From contig JAJRYL010000218.1 in the NCBI GenBank assembly GCA_024275855.1, positions 1 to 5,861 of the forward strand: a stretch of 5,861 nt of DNA. The letters run 5' to 3'. Positions 1 through 5,612 of the stretch are shown here, one piece after another (position 1 is the first letter of the stretch; every line of letters starts with the position of its first letter). The stretch is from Deltaproteobacteria bacterium. GTDB lineage: Bacteria; Desulfobacterota; GWC2-55-46; JADFVP01. The position numbers and the translations under genes are program-made. Below the pieces are notes generated by a model. The model was not told where the DNA came from and made no database searches. It worked only from the letters and a program-made list of their open reading frames with translations.

Positions 1-111
1 GCAAATGCCGGGGCCGATGTTTTTGTATCCGGTTCGGGAATCTTTTCCGCCGGAGAGTATAAAAAGACGATTTTACAGATGAAGGTTCTGGCGGAAGGGG
101 AGCGTGTGTGA
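1..111 (+). CDS. rpe: Ribulose-phosphate 3-epimerase, C-terminal end (partial, 5' cut by window)
   Basis: Frame 1 is open from the first base to a TGA at 109-111 and encodes 36 residues, beginning ANAGADVFVSGSGIF. The pattern NAGAD-x-F-V-x-G-S-x-IF followed by a short amphipathic helix is the final beta-alpha unit of the ribulose-5-phosphate epimerase TIM barrel, including the phosphate-binding G-S pair. The family enzyme interconverts D-ribulose 5-phosphate and D-xylulose 5-phosphate in the cytoplasm (pentose phosphate and Calvin cycles). Its stop overlaps the next start by one base (TGATG), so rpe and the SixA-like gene are probably co-transcribed and translationally coupled. Only about one sixth of the protein is visible, so the call rests on this C-terminal signature alone; another phosphate-binding TIM-barrel enzyme is the main alternative. 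Confidence 0.82.
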   Translation, partial: ANAGADVFVSGSGIFSAGEYKKTILQMKVLAEGERV

Positions 112-626
112 TGAACCTTTATCTTGTAAGGCACGCCACCGCCCTGAGCGAATTCGACGACCCGTTAAGGGGGCTTTCGGCTGAAGGTTTGGCGGATATA
201 GAGACAGTGGCCGGTATTGTGGCAGGTTCCGGCGCAAAGCCTAAACGGATAGTTCAGAGCGGAAAGAAGAGGGCGGCTGAAACGGCGGAGGTGCTTGCCA
301 GGCATCTGCGCTTTACCGGTACCATAGAGCTTGGAGACGGGCTCGAACCGATGGATATTGCCGATACCTGGTTAGACCGTATAGACTCTTTGAACGAAGA
401 CCTGATGCTTGTTGGCCACCTGCCGTACATGGGCAAGCTTGCCTCGTTGCTGCTTACCGGAAATAAAGAGCGTCATTTTATTGAATTCGCCACGGCTACA
501 GTGCTCTGTTTAAAACGCGGGGGGCGCGGGGCGTGGTACATAGGCTGGATGTTAACGCCCGAAAACAACCAGGCGGTAGCGCACGGCTCGACTTTAAACG
601 GCTGCTCAATCCCCGGCGACGAATAA
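111..626 (+). CDS. sixA: SixA-type phosphohistidine phosphatase (histidine phosphatase superfamily)
   Basis: A 171-residue protein close to the usual SixA length of about 160. The N-terminal MNLYLVRHA carries the RH motif with the catalytic His8 that is phosphorylated during turnover. Arg54 lies in SGKKRAAETA, the counterpart of SPxxRAxxTA, and the second His103 is in LVGHLP. The family removes phosphate from phosphohistidine; E. coli SixA acts on the ArcB HPt domain and on the nitrogen-PTS protein NPr. The target here cannot be told from sequence. The ATG at 111 is chosen because it overlaps the rpe stop and follows a purine-rich Shine-Dalgarno (GGAAGGGGAG, about 93-102). A GTG one codon upstream at 108 is possible but less likely. 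Other histidine phosphatase branches (for example phosphoglycerate mutase-like) are larger, and the short lid region favours SixA. Confidence 0.88.
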   Translation: MNLYLVRHATALSEFDDPLRGLSAEGLADIETVAGIVAGSGAKPKRIVQSGKKRAAETAEVLARHLRFTGTIELGDGLEPMDIADTWLDRIDSLNEDLMLVGHLPYMGKLASLLLTGNKERHFIEFATATVLCLKRGGRGAWYIGWMLTPENNQAVAHGSTLNGCSIPGDE

Positions 627-795
627 GCTTGTACGTATAACTCTTAAAACCCGGCCTCTTTTTCCGCTCTCCGGTTCTGTTTTCCGCCTTTACTCAGGCC
701 GTTATATTAAACCAAATACGGGCGGGCCAAATAAAACCTCTGCGGTTACGTCTTTTCAAACCCGCCGGTTGCGCTTTCTGCCGCGGCCTTAACGG
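627..795. other. Convergent intergenic region, no gene
   Basis: These 169 bases separate the convergent sixA and tusA genes. I see no open frame worth calling. There are only weak inverted repeats, for example AACC/GGTT four-base stems on the tusA side. No GC-rich stem followed by a T-run is present for either gene, so a convincing intrinsic terminator is lacking. Confidence 0.6.
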
Positions 796-1032
796 TTACG
801 CTTTCTCAAGATATATCTTTATAATACTCTCTTCGCCTTCGTCAATACCGAGCAGCTTATTACCGGTAGATTCGGCCCAGACCGGAAGGTCTTTCTTCGA
901 GACCGGGTCATCGGTAAGTATTTCAAGCACCTGCCCGACATCCATCTGCTCAAGTTCAAGCGCCGTCTTAACGGAAGGCATCGGGCAACTCAAGCCCCTT
1001 GCGTCCAACTGTCTGTCTACAGAGTAGTCCAT
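796..1032 (-). CDS. tusA: TusA/SirA-family sulfur carrier protein
   Basis: A 78-residue protein, the usual size for a single-domain TusA. It opens with the family signature D-x-RG-L-x-CPMP (residues 10-19), where Cys16 is the persulfide-bearing cysteine. It continues with the expected LTDDP, the DLPVWAE helix and a final beta strand. In the family this small cytoplasmic protein receives sulfane sulfur from a cysteine desulfurase or rhodanese and relays it, in E. coli to TusD for tRNA 2-thiouridine and elsewhere to molybdopterin or dissimilatory sulfur pathways. No tusBCDE, dsr, rhodanese or YeeE/YedE transporter gene is in view, so the pathway cannot be assigned and paralogues such as YedF-type proteins remain possible. 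The ATG at 1032 follows a purine-rich stretch (GACGGGAAAT) and lies about 113 bases downstream of a predicted promoter start. Confidence 0.9.
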   Translation of the reverse strand: MDYSVDRQLDARGLSCPMPSVKTALELEQMDVGQVLEILTDDPVSKKDLPVWAESTGNKLLGIDEGEESIIKIYLEKA

Positions 1033-1096
1033 ATTTCCCGTCTCTTTCTTCTGTTAACTTTATGTCGTTGTGGCCGGTATCGCCTGCCGCCTATTA

Positions 1097-1139
1097 AACA
1101 GCAGGTATGCGGCACTGAAACGGATTACCTGTTGCTGTT
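1097..1139 (-). other. Bulged hairpin in the tusA leader
   Basis: On the plus strand AACAGC-AGGTA (1097-1107) is complementary to TACCT (1126-1130) and GCTGTT (1134-1139), with a three-base bulge at 1131-1133 and an 18-base loop. On the minus-strand transcript this forms an 11-bp stem starting about six bases from the predicted tusA start. A 5'-end stem may stabilise the mRNA or serve as a regulatory element. It has no following U-run, so it is not an intrinsic terminator. Its function is inferred. Confidence 0.4.
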
Positions 1140-1151
1140 GCAATGCGTTAT

Positions 1152-1179
1152 ATATTACTAAATAGCACGGGTTCGTCAA
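1152..1179 (-). promoter_or_regulatory. Predicted sigma-70-like promoter for tusA
   Basis: Reading the minus strand, TTGACG (1179-1174) is followed after 16 bases by TAATAT (1157-1152). The -35 matches consensus at five of six positions and the -10 is a reasonable AT-rich hexamer. Transcription would begin near 1145, giving a leader of about 113 bases before the tusA ATG. This is motif-based only. Confidence 0.5.
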
Positions 1180-1492
1180 GTTCGATATTTCGCCGGTTCC
1201 GGGTAATGAAGCTAAAAGAGAGTAATAGCGCCGGGTATCCGGCTCTCCGGCCGGTTCGGCCTCAAATGTCATTATCCTCCTCTTTCTGTTGCGCAAGATT
1301 TACGCTAAAGTACTTGATTAGGAAGATATTTACCTGTACCATCAGCGATATTGTATAACAGGTTATGTGAAAGTGACGATTTCAATTTTATTGATCAGAG
1401 GGTAGAAGTCATTAATAAATATTCTACAATTAAAAGGTTTTAAAAATTATTTTTTTCAATGCGATACTACTAAACAGAGTATAAACGGTGTT
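1180..1492. other. Intergenic region upstream of cheR
   Basis: This is the cheR-proximal part of the divergent spacer between tusA and cheR. The stretch from about 1360 to 1490 is strikingly AT-rich compared with the flanking genes, as expected of a promoter region. TACAAT at 1425-1430 is a possible -10 without a clear -35. TTGATC at 1391-1396 with TAATAA 16 bases later is another weak match. I could not choose a convincing cheR promoter. A minus-strand AGGAGG just before an ATG at 1272 is treated under findings. No RNA gene was recognised. Confidence 0.45.
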
Positions 1493-2368
1493 ATGGAATT
1501 AATAGAGAAGAGTTCAGCCGGGAGCAAGCCGCGTCGTGGCGGTTCCGGCGTCGAAGGTTGTATTATAGACTCCAAGGGGCTCGAAGCTGTTATAGGTAGC
1601 CTTTTGCGGCGCAATATCGGCGATTTTCGCAACTATAAACGTCTGAGCCTTCAGCGCAGAGTGACCAAGCGCATGAAGCAGCTCAATATTTCATCCTACT
1701 CCGAGTACGTTCGAATTTTGGAGGCCGATCAGTCCGAGTGCCTGCTGCTCCACTCAACGCTTACCGTCAAGGTAAGTGAGTTCTTCCGTGATACGCAGAA
1801 TTTTTCTTTAATATCCGAAGCGCTTAAACGGAAGGACTCTTTTAAAGAGAACGGACTGCGCGCCTGGTGTTGCGGCTGCGCTACCGGCGAGGAGGCGTAC
1901 TCCCTCGCTATACTTATCCTGGAGAGCCTGCCCGGCGAAGGTACCGCCAATAGCAGAATTTTCGCTACCGACGTGGACGCGGCTGCGCTTGAGTCCGCAA
2001 GGCGGGGCGAGTACCGCCCGGAGTACATGGTCAACGTTGCCGGGAGCCTTAAAGAGCGGTACTTCGTACCGTGCGAAGGCAACCGGATGAAAGTAAGCGA
2101 GGGGCTTAGAAGGCTCATACGCTTCGGTACGCTCGACATTGTGACCGGTTACGCGTTTTCAAGAATAGATATTATCTTTTGCAGAAATCTTTTTATATAC
2201 TTCAATAAAGAACTTCAGCTCGATGTTTTTGCCAAACTTCACTATGCGCTCGCCCCCGGCGGCCTGCTGCTGCTCGGCAAGGCCGAGGTTATTCCAAACC
2301 TCTACACCTCTTTTTATACCCGTCTCGGACGCAGCTGTATTTACCGCAAGAGGGAGCTTCTGACATGA
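1493..2368 (+). CDS. cheR: CheR-type SAM-dependent protein-glutamate methyltransferase
   Basis: A 291-residue protein with the two CheR parts. An N-terminal helical domain covers about residues 28-82, with the basic helix YKRLSLQRRVTKRM that in chemotaxis CheR contacts the receptor. The SAM-binding Rossmann domain covers about 90-288. Motifs seen are VSEFFRD (94-100), the SAM loop WCCGCATGEEAYSLAI (125-140), ATDVD (158-162, ribose-binding acidic residue) and FCRNLFIYF (229-237). Known family members transfer methyl from SAM to receptor glutamates. Slight departures from consensus are VKVS for INVT and CCGCATGEEA for SAACSTGEEP. The first ~25 residues are a non-conserved extension. The ATG has only a weak upstream Shine-Dalgarno, but no later ATG precedes the domain. 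The stop overlaps the kinase start by ATGA. No cheB, cheA, cheW or MCP gene is adjacent, so the substrate may be the kinase; that is inference. Confidence 0.9.
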   Translation: MELIEKSSAGSKPRRGGSGVEGCIIDSKGLEAVIGSLLRRNIGDFRNYKRLSLQRRVTKRMKQLNISSYSEYVRILEADQSECLLLHSTLTVKVSEFFRDTQNFSLISEALKRKDSFKENGLRAWCCGCATGEEAYSLAILILESLPGEGTANSRIFATDVDAAALESARRGEYRPEYMVNVAGSLKERYFVPCEGNRMKVSEGLRRLIRFGTLDIVTGYAFSRIDIIFCRNLFIYFNKELQLDVFAKLHYALAPGGLLLLGKAEVIPNLYTSFYTRLGRSCIYRKRELLT

Positions 2369-2769
2369 GCATGTCTCTAAAGGACTTTTACGCGCACAGA
2401 AGCATGGTCTTTAAGTTGACCTGCGCCTTTCTTTTCGTTGTTCTTATACCCATGCTCCTTATGGCCGCTATCTCTTATTACGTAATCGATTCCGTTTTGC
2501 TCGATAAGGCGCACGTAAGGCTCGACATCGGCCTTAAGACCGCTATGAGCGAGTACTACGCGCGCGGCGAGCAGATGCGCTACGGTATGTTGCAGGCCGC
2601 TACTTCGAGCGCGGTTAGAGAAGGAATACTGAGAAGGGATGCCGAGTACCTGCGGGGCGTATGGCGAGGTGGAAGCGTGGCCGCCCTTATGTCGATATCT
2701 GGAGTATTGTTGATACCGGGGGGCGTGTTATCGCCAGGTACAATAGTGAGAATACCGGAGACAAGGTAG
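2365..2769 (+). CDS. Hybrid histidine kinase, N-terminal fragment before an apparent frameshift
   Basis: This frame starts with an ATG overlapping the cheR stop (ATGA) and preceded by AGGGAG at 2351-2356, so coupled translation is likely. Residues 1-15 are cytoplasmic, about 16-40 form a strong transmembrane helix (VFKLTCAFLFVVLIPMLLMA), and 41-98 are the first helices of an extracytoplasmic Cache-type sensor. From about residue 98 (WRGGSVAALMSISG) to the stop at 2767-2769 the sequence no longer looks like a sensor. The neighbouring frame at the same place reads ARWKRGRPYVDIWSIVD, a typical Cache continuation. The real gene is therefore taken to run on into the frame of 2661-5294. As written, only a 134-residue anchor would be made. 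Either the gene is broken or a base is missing from the assembled sequence. Confidence 0.75.
   Translation: MSMSLKDFYAHRSMVFKLTCAFLFVVLIPMLLMAAISYYVIDSVLLDKAHVRLDIGLKTAMSEYYARGEQMRYGMLQAATSSAVREGILRRDAEYLRGVWRGGSVAALMSISGVLLIPGGVLSPGTIVRIPETR
2619..2769 (+). other. Frameshift window joining the two kinase frames (-1, or one missing base)
   Basis: The downstream frame has an in-frame TAG at 2616-2618 and the upstream frame stops at 2767-2769, so the change of frame must fall between them. Protein sense is lost in the first frame and gained in the second almost exactly at 2655-2661. The shift is equivalent to one missing nucleotide. Adding one G to the GGGG run at 2654-2657 would give EYLRGRMARWKRGRP in one frame. 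Confidence 0.75.
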
Positions 2770-5294
2770 AGCTTAACGGCCTTGTCGCAAAGTCCCTTTC
2801 CGTTGGCGAGGCCCTGATTTCAACTGAGATTGTGTCGAAAGATACGCTGATGCAAGACGGTATAGACCTTACAGGCGCAGATAGCATGCTGGTACTGCAC
2901 GACAACAGCGAGAGGGAGAAGCTGCCGGCCCACGGTGCGGTAAAGTCCGGTATTATGGCCCTTAGCGTGGTGACACCGGTGCTTAATAAGGCGCAGAAGC
3001 CGATAGGCGCTATTATAACCATCGACATTTTGAATAACGACGACCATATTCCCGACACGATAGCCAAAAAGATCCCCGGATTGTTCACAACTATAGCTAT
3101 GGACGGGGTGCGGATAAGTACCAATATTATAGATGACAACGCCCAGAGCGTACGCGGCACACGACTGCCTGAAAATGTCTGGGCAACTATAAAGACGGGT
3201 GAGGCGAGTGTGGATGAATGGAGTACGCGCGGAGGCAGGTTCATGTCACGGTTCGAACCGCTTAGAAACAACGCCGGGCATGTTGTAGGTTCAATAGATG
3301 TAGGAATAGATACAGACAGCCTGTGGGTGATTCAGAGAAAGAACCAGGAGGTTATAGCCGGCACAACGCTGCTTGGGCTCCTGCTCTCTTTATTTGTGGC
3401 CCTTTTTACCACAAACAGAATTGTACGCCCAATAAAGCAGCTTGCCGGTAAGCTTAACGATTTTGCCGCGGGAGATATGAGCGCCCGTATAGATATCGGC
3501 AGCGTTGAAGGGTCTTTCGACGAGGTTACGCGTCTTTCCGGCAGCTTCAACTCGATGATGGATACGGTCGGAGAGAGGGAGCGCGACAGGGTGCTTTATA
3601 TGAGCGAGATAGAGAGCAACAGTTTGAGGTGTGTATCGCTTAACGAAGACTTGCGGAAGAAGAACGACGAGGTTGAGCTTGCGTATGAAGAGACCCAGAG
3701 CCAGACCGAGGAGCTGCACTCCGTTAACGAAGAGCTGAAGCTGCTTAACGAAGACCTCGACAGTAAAAACGTTGAGCTGAGGGCCGCGAACAGTACGATA
3801 ATAAAAGAAGAGCGGGAACTGAAACGGGCAAAAGACAAGCTGCGCCGTATCTTCGATTCAATAAAGGATTATGTGCTTGTAGTAGATACCAACCTCTTTG
3901 TTATTGAGGGAAACAAGCAGTTTCTTGACGACTTTAATGTAGATTCATTCAGAGTTTCGGGCACCAGCCTCATGACCTACTTTGGCGCGGCCTGCTGCGC
4001 CGACGACTTTCCTTTAAAGAAGTCTCTTGAGACGAACAGGCCCTTTAGCGTATCTTACATCATGCCGGGCGGCAAGGTATACGATATTCATACATATCCG
4101 TTTATAGACGAAGAGGGCGGCAGGAAGGCCGTTCTTTATATCAAAGACGTTACGGAGCAGAGGATGCTTCTTGAAAAGCTTGTTCATGCCGACAAGCTCT
4201 CTTCTCTTGGCGAGCTTGTATCCGGCGTCGCTCATGAGCTTAACAACCCGCTTACCGGAATAATGTGTTTTTCCGATATACTTTTAGCCGAGTATACCGG
4301 AGAGGATCTTCACTCCAAGGTTCAAAAGATTCGTGACGCCTCTGAAAGGTGTAAAAAAATAATAGAGAACCTGCTTACCTTCGCGAGGGTTCAGCAGCCC
4401 GAAAAGAAGTACGCCGATATAAACAAGGTTGTAATGGACTCGGTGGAACTTAGATCGTACCAGATGAAGGTAGACAACGTAACGGTAGAGCTGAACCTTG
4501 ACCACGCTCTGCCGCGCACTATGGTAGACGAAAATCAGCTTGAGCAGGTATTTTTGAACCTCCTTAACAACGCGCACGACTCTATTCTGGAGGTAGCCGG
4601 TTCCGGCACTGTGCGGATAAGCACACTGGTGCGCGGTGCGAGGGTGGTTATTCAGTTTAAAGACAGCGGAGCCGGTATTTCGCAAGAGGTGGCAGGCAAG
4701 CTCTTCGACCCGTTCTTTACGACCAAGGGGGTCGGCAAAGGCACGGGGCTTGGTCTCAGCATCTCTTACGGCATAATTAAGGAGCATGGAGGAGAGATTG
4801 CCGCGGCTACAGCTCCAGAGGGAGGCGCGGTCTTTACTATCACATTGCCGGTAGTAGAGAAGAGCGCGGGTAGTGGAGCGGCCGGGGATGAAGGCGCTGG
4901 GTTAGATAGAGAGGTCAAGAAATTTCCGGCCGGGTTGAAGGCCCTGGTGCTTGACGACGAGCCGCTTTTGCTCGATATACTTGAACAATCCCTTGAATCT
5001 TTCGGTTTCGAGGTCGAAAGGAGCAACAGGGTTGTCGATGCGCTCGATAAGTTGGCCAAAAGGGAGTTCGATCTCATTATAAGCGATATTAAGATGCCCG
5101 GACTCGACGGCTCTGATTTTTATAAAGAGGTCAGCAGCCTGTATCCGCATATGTTAGGCAGGCTGATCTTTATCACCGGGGACTCTGTTAATAGAAAGAC
5201 ACGGTTATTTTTACGAAATACCGCTAAGTATTCATTGAAAAAACCTTTTACAGTAGAAGAACTCAAAAAACTGGTCTTTAATGTGGTTACCTGA
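2661..5294 (+). CDS. Hybrid sensor histidine kinase (Cache-TM-HAMP-coiled coil-PAS-HisKA-HATPase-REC), main part
   Basis: There are 877 codons from the first ATG in this frame; with the upstream fragment restored the protein would be about 976 residues. Domains in this numbering: 1-228 rest of a double-Cache-like periplasmic sensor (GVRISTN and GTRLPENVW are typical of MCP-like Cache modules); 231-252 second transmembrane helix; 253-304 HAMP; 328-383 heptad coiled coil; about 394-508 PAS ending in DVTEQR; HisKA with H-box VAHELNNPLTGI and phospho-acceptor His525; HATPase with N-box Asn637, G1 DSGAGI at 668, F-box FDPFFTTKG and G2 GKGTGLGL from 692; REC from 759 with Asp765/Asp766, phospho-acceptor Asp809, Thr839 and Lys861. 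All catalytic residues are present, so the enzyme should autophosphorylate and pass phosphate to Asp809. No HPt or output domain is seen. The ATG at 2661 is unlikely to be a true start, because it would remove TM1 and half the sensor and has only a poor Shine-Dalgarno. Confidence 0.88.
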   Translation: MARWKRGRPYVDIWSIVDTGGRVIARYNSENTGDKVELNGLVAKSLSVGEALISTEIVSKDTLMQDGIDLTGADSMLVLHDNSEREKLPAHGAVKSGIMALSVVTPVLNKAQKPIGAIITIDILNNDDHIPDTIAKKIPGLFTTIAMDGVRISTNIIDDNAQSVRGTRLPENVWATIKTGEASVDEWSTRGGRFMSRFEPLRNNAGHVVGSIDVGIDTDSLWVIQRKNQEVIAGTTLLGLLLSLFVALFTTNRIVRPIKQLAGKLNDFAAGDMSARIDIGSVEGSFDEVTRLSGSFNSMMDTVGERERDRVLYMSEIESNSLRCVSLNEDLRKKNDEVELAYEETQSQTEELHSVNEELKLLNEDLDSKNVELRAANSTIIKEERELKRAKDKLRRIFDSIKDYVLVVDTNLFVIEGNKQFLDDFNVDSFRVSGTSLMTYFGAACCADDFPLKKSLETNRPFSVSYIMPGGKVYDIHTYPFIDEEGGRKAVLYIKDVTEQRMLLEKLVHADKLSSLGELVSGVAHELNNPLTGIMCFSDILLAEYTGEDLHSKVQKIRDASERCKKIIENLLTFARVQQPEKKYADINKVVMDSVELRSYQMKVDNVTVELNLDHALPRTMVDENQLEQVFLNLLNNAHDSILEVAGSGTVRISTLVRGARVVIQFKDSGAGISQEVAGKLFDPFFTTKGVGKGTGLGLSISYGIIKEHGGEIAAATAPEGGAVFTITLPVVEKSAGSGAAGDEGAGLDREVKKFPAGLKALVLDDEPLLLDILEQSLESFGFEVERSNRVVDALDKLAKREFDLIISDIKMPGLDGSDFYKEVSSLYPHMLGRLIFITGDSVNRKTRLFLRNTAKYSLKKPFTVEELKKLVFNVVT
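3642..3809 (+). repeat. Eight consecutive N-E-E-L heptads in the kinase coiled coil
   Basis: Residues 328-383 of the main kinase frame fall into eight in-register seven-residue units: NEDLRKK, NDEVELA, YEETQSQ, TEELHSV, NEELKLL, NEDLDSK, NVELRAA, NSTIIKE. Position 1 is mostly Asn and position 4 is Leu or another hydrophobic residue in most units. The DNA also repeats, with GCTTAACGAAGAC at 3638-3650 and again at 3743-3755. This is a signalling helix linking HAMP to PAS. Similar NEEL heptads are known as linkers in CheB-CheR-PAS fusion proteins. Confidence 0.8.
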
Positions 5295-5567
5295 TTTATA
5301 AAAACGCCTTATCTTTTGCTGGCTTTGTATCGGTCAAGTAAGGTAATATTATATAACTTGCTTATGCGGTGTCACATGAAGTATCATATCCTCGTCCATT
5401 AACAGTTTCTTAAGTTGTGCCTACCGAACGTGACTAAAAGAGCCTTCAGATAATCAAGCGCTGTTTTAGCCGGTCATGTGAAGGGGTTGCGTGTCGCGTG
5501 CAATACGCCGTAGGTAAGTAGCGTGAGCAGAGCAAAGAGGCTCTGCTCTGTAATGAAAAGGCGGGTA
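5295..5567. other. Intergenic region between kinase and response regulator
   Basis: No gene is visible here. An AT-rich imperfect hairpin pairs CTAAAA-G-AGC (5434-5443) with GCT-G-TTTTAG (5460-5469) around a 16-base loop, with one G-G mismatch. It might weakly end the kinase transcript but is low in GC. TCACATGA (5372-5379) and TCATGTGA (5474-5481) form an 8-bp inverted pair about 100 bases apart that may be chance. The clearer hairpin at 5525-5548 is listed separately. Confidence 0.5.
5525..5548 (+). other. Perfect 9-bp hairpin upstream of the response-regulator promoter
   Basis: GAGCAGAGC (5525-5533) and GCTCTGCTC (5540-5548) are exact inverted repeats around the six-base loop AAAGAG. No T-run follows on either strand, so it is not a standard intrinsic terminator. 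It ends 19 bases before the -35 hexamer, where an activator or repressor site could lie. It might also be a Rho-dependent or stem-only end of the kinase transcript. Function is inferred. Confidence 0.5.
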
Positions 5568-5595
5568 TTGGCGTCTTTTTCAGGCCGGTTATAAT
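5568..5595 (+). promoter_or_regulatory. Predicted sigma-70-like promoter of the response regulator
   Basis: TTGGCG (5568-5573) and a perfect TATAAT (5590-5595) are separated by 16 bases. Transcription would start near 5602, leaving an 11-base leader that consists mainly of the Shine-Dalgarno. The regulator is thus probably transcribed independently of the kinase operon. Confidence 0.6.
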
Positions 5596-5603
5596 TTTTT
5601 TAT

Positions 5604-5609
5604 GGAGGT
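5604..5609 (+). promoter_or_regulatory. Shine-Dalgarno GGAGGT that decides the GTG start
   Basis: GGAGGT lies three bases before the GTG at 5613 and fixes this as the start of the response regulator. The spacing is shorter than usual. The ATG at 5602 overlaps the Shine-Dalgarno itself and is in another frame, so it is not the start. Confidence 0.65.
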
Positions 5610-5612
5610 ACG

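Noticed and set aside
627..795. Bidirectional terminator between the convergent sixA and tusA genes
   Set aside because: Expected from the layout, but no GC-rich stem with a T-run could be found on either strand.
1143..1358. Plus-strand 71-codon open frame between tusA and cheR
   Set aside because: No Shine-Dalgarno, serine-rich low-complexity translation, and overlap with the tusA promoter and leader on the other strand. Likely chance.
2718..2724. G-GGG-GGC heptamer in the upstream kinase frame, a possible -1 programmed frameshift site
   Set aside because: A slip here would give the right frame, but residues encoded by 2661-2715 would then be read in the non-conserved frame, and the conserved-looking ARWKRGRPYVDIWSIVD would be lost. 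The true frame change must lie upstream, near 2655.
4284..4787. Long minus-strand frame inside the kinase catalytic domains
   Set aside because: It is antisense to intact HisKA and HATPase motifs and has no domain signature. The same applies to the frame at 2687-3271.
5372..5481. TCACATGA and TCATGTGA inverted pair about 100 bases apart
   Set aside because: Eight bases at that distance can occur by chance, and no further copies or promoter association were seen.
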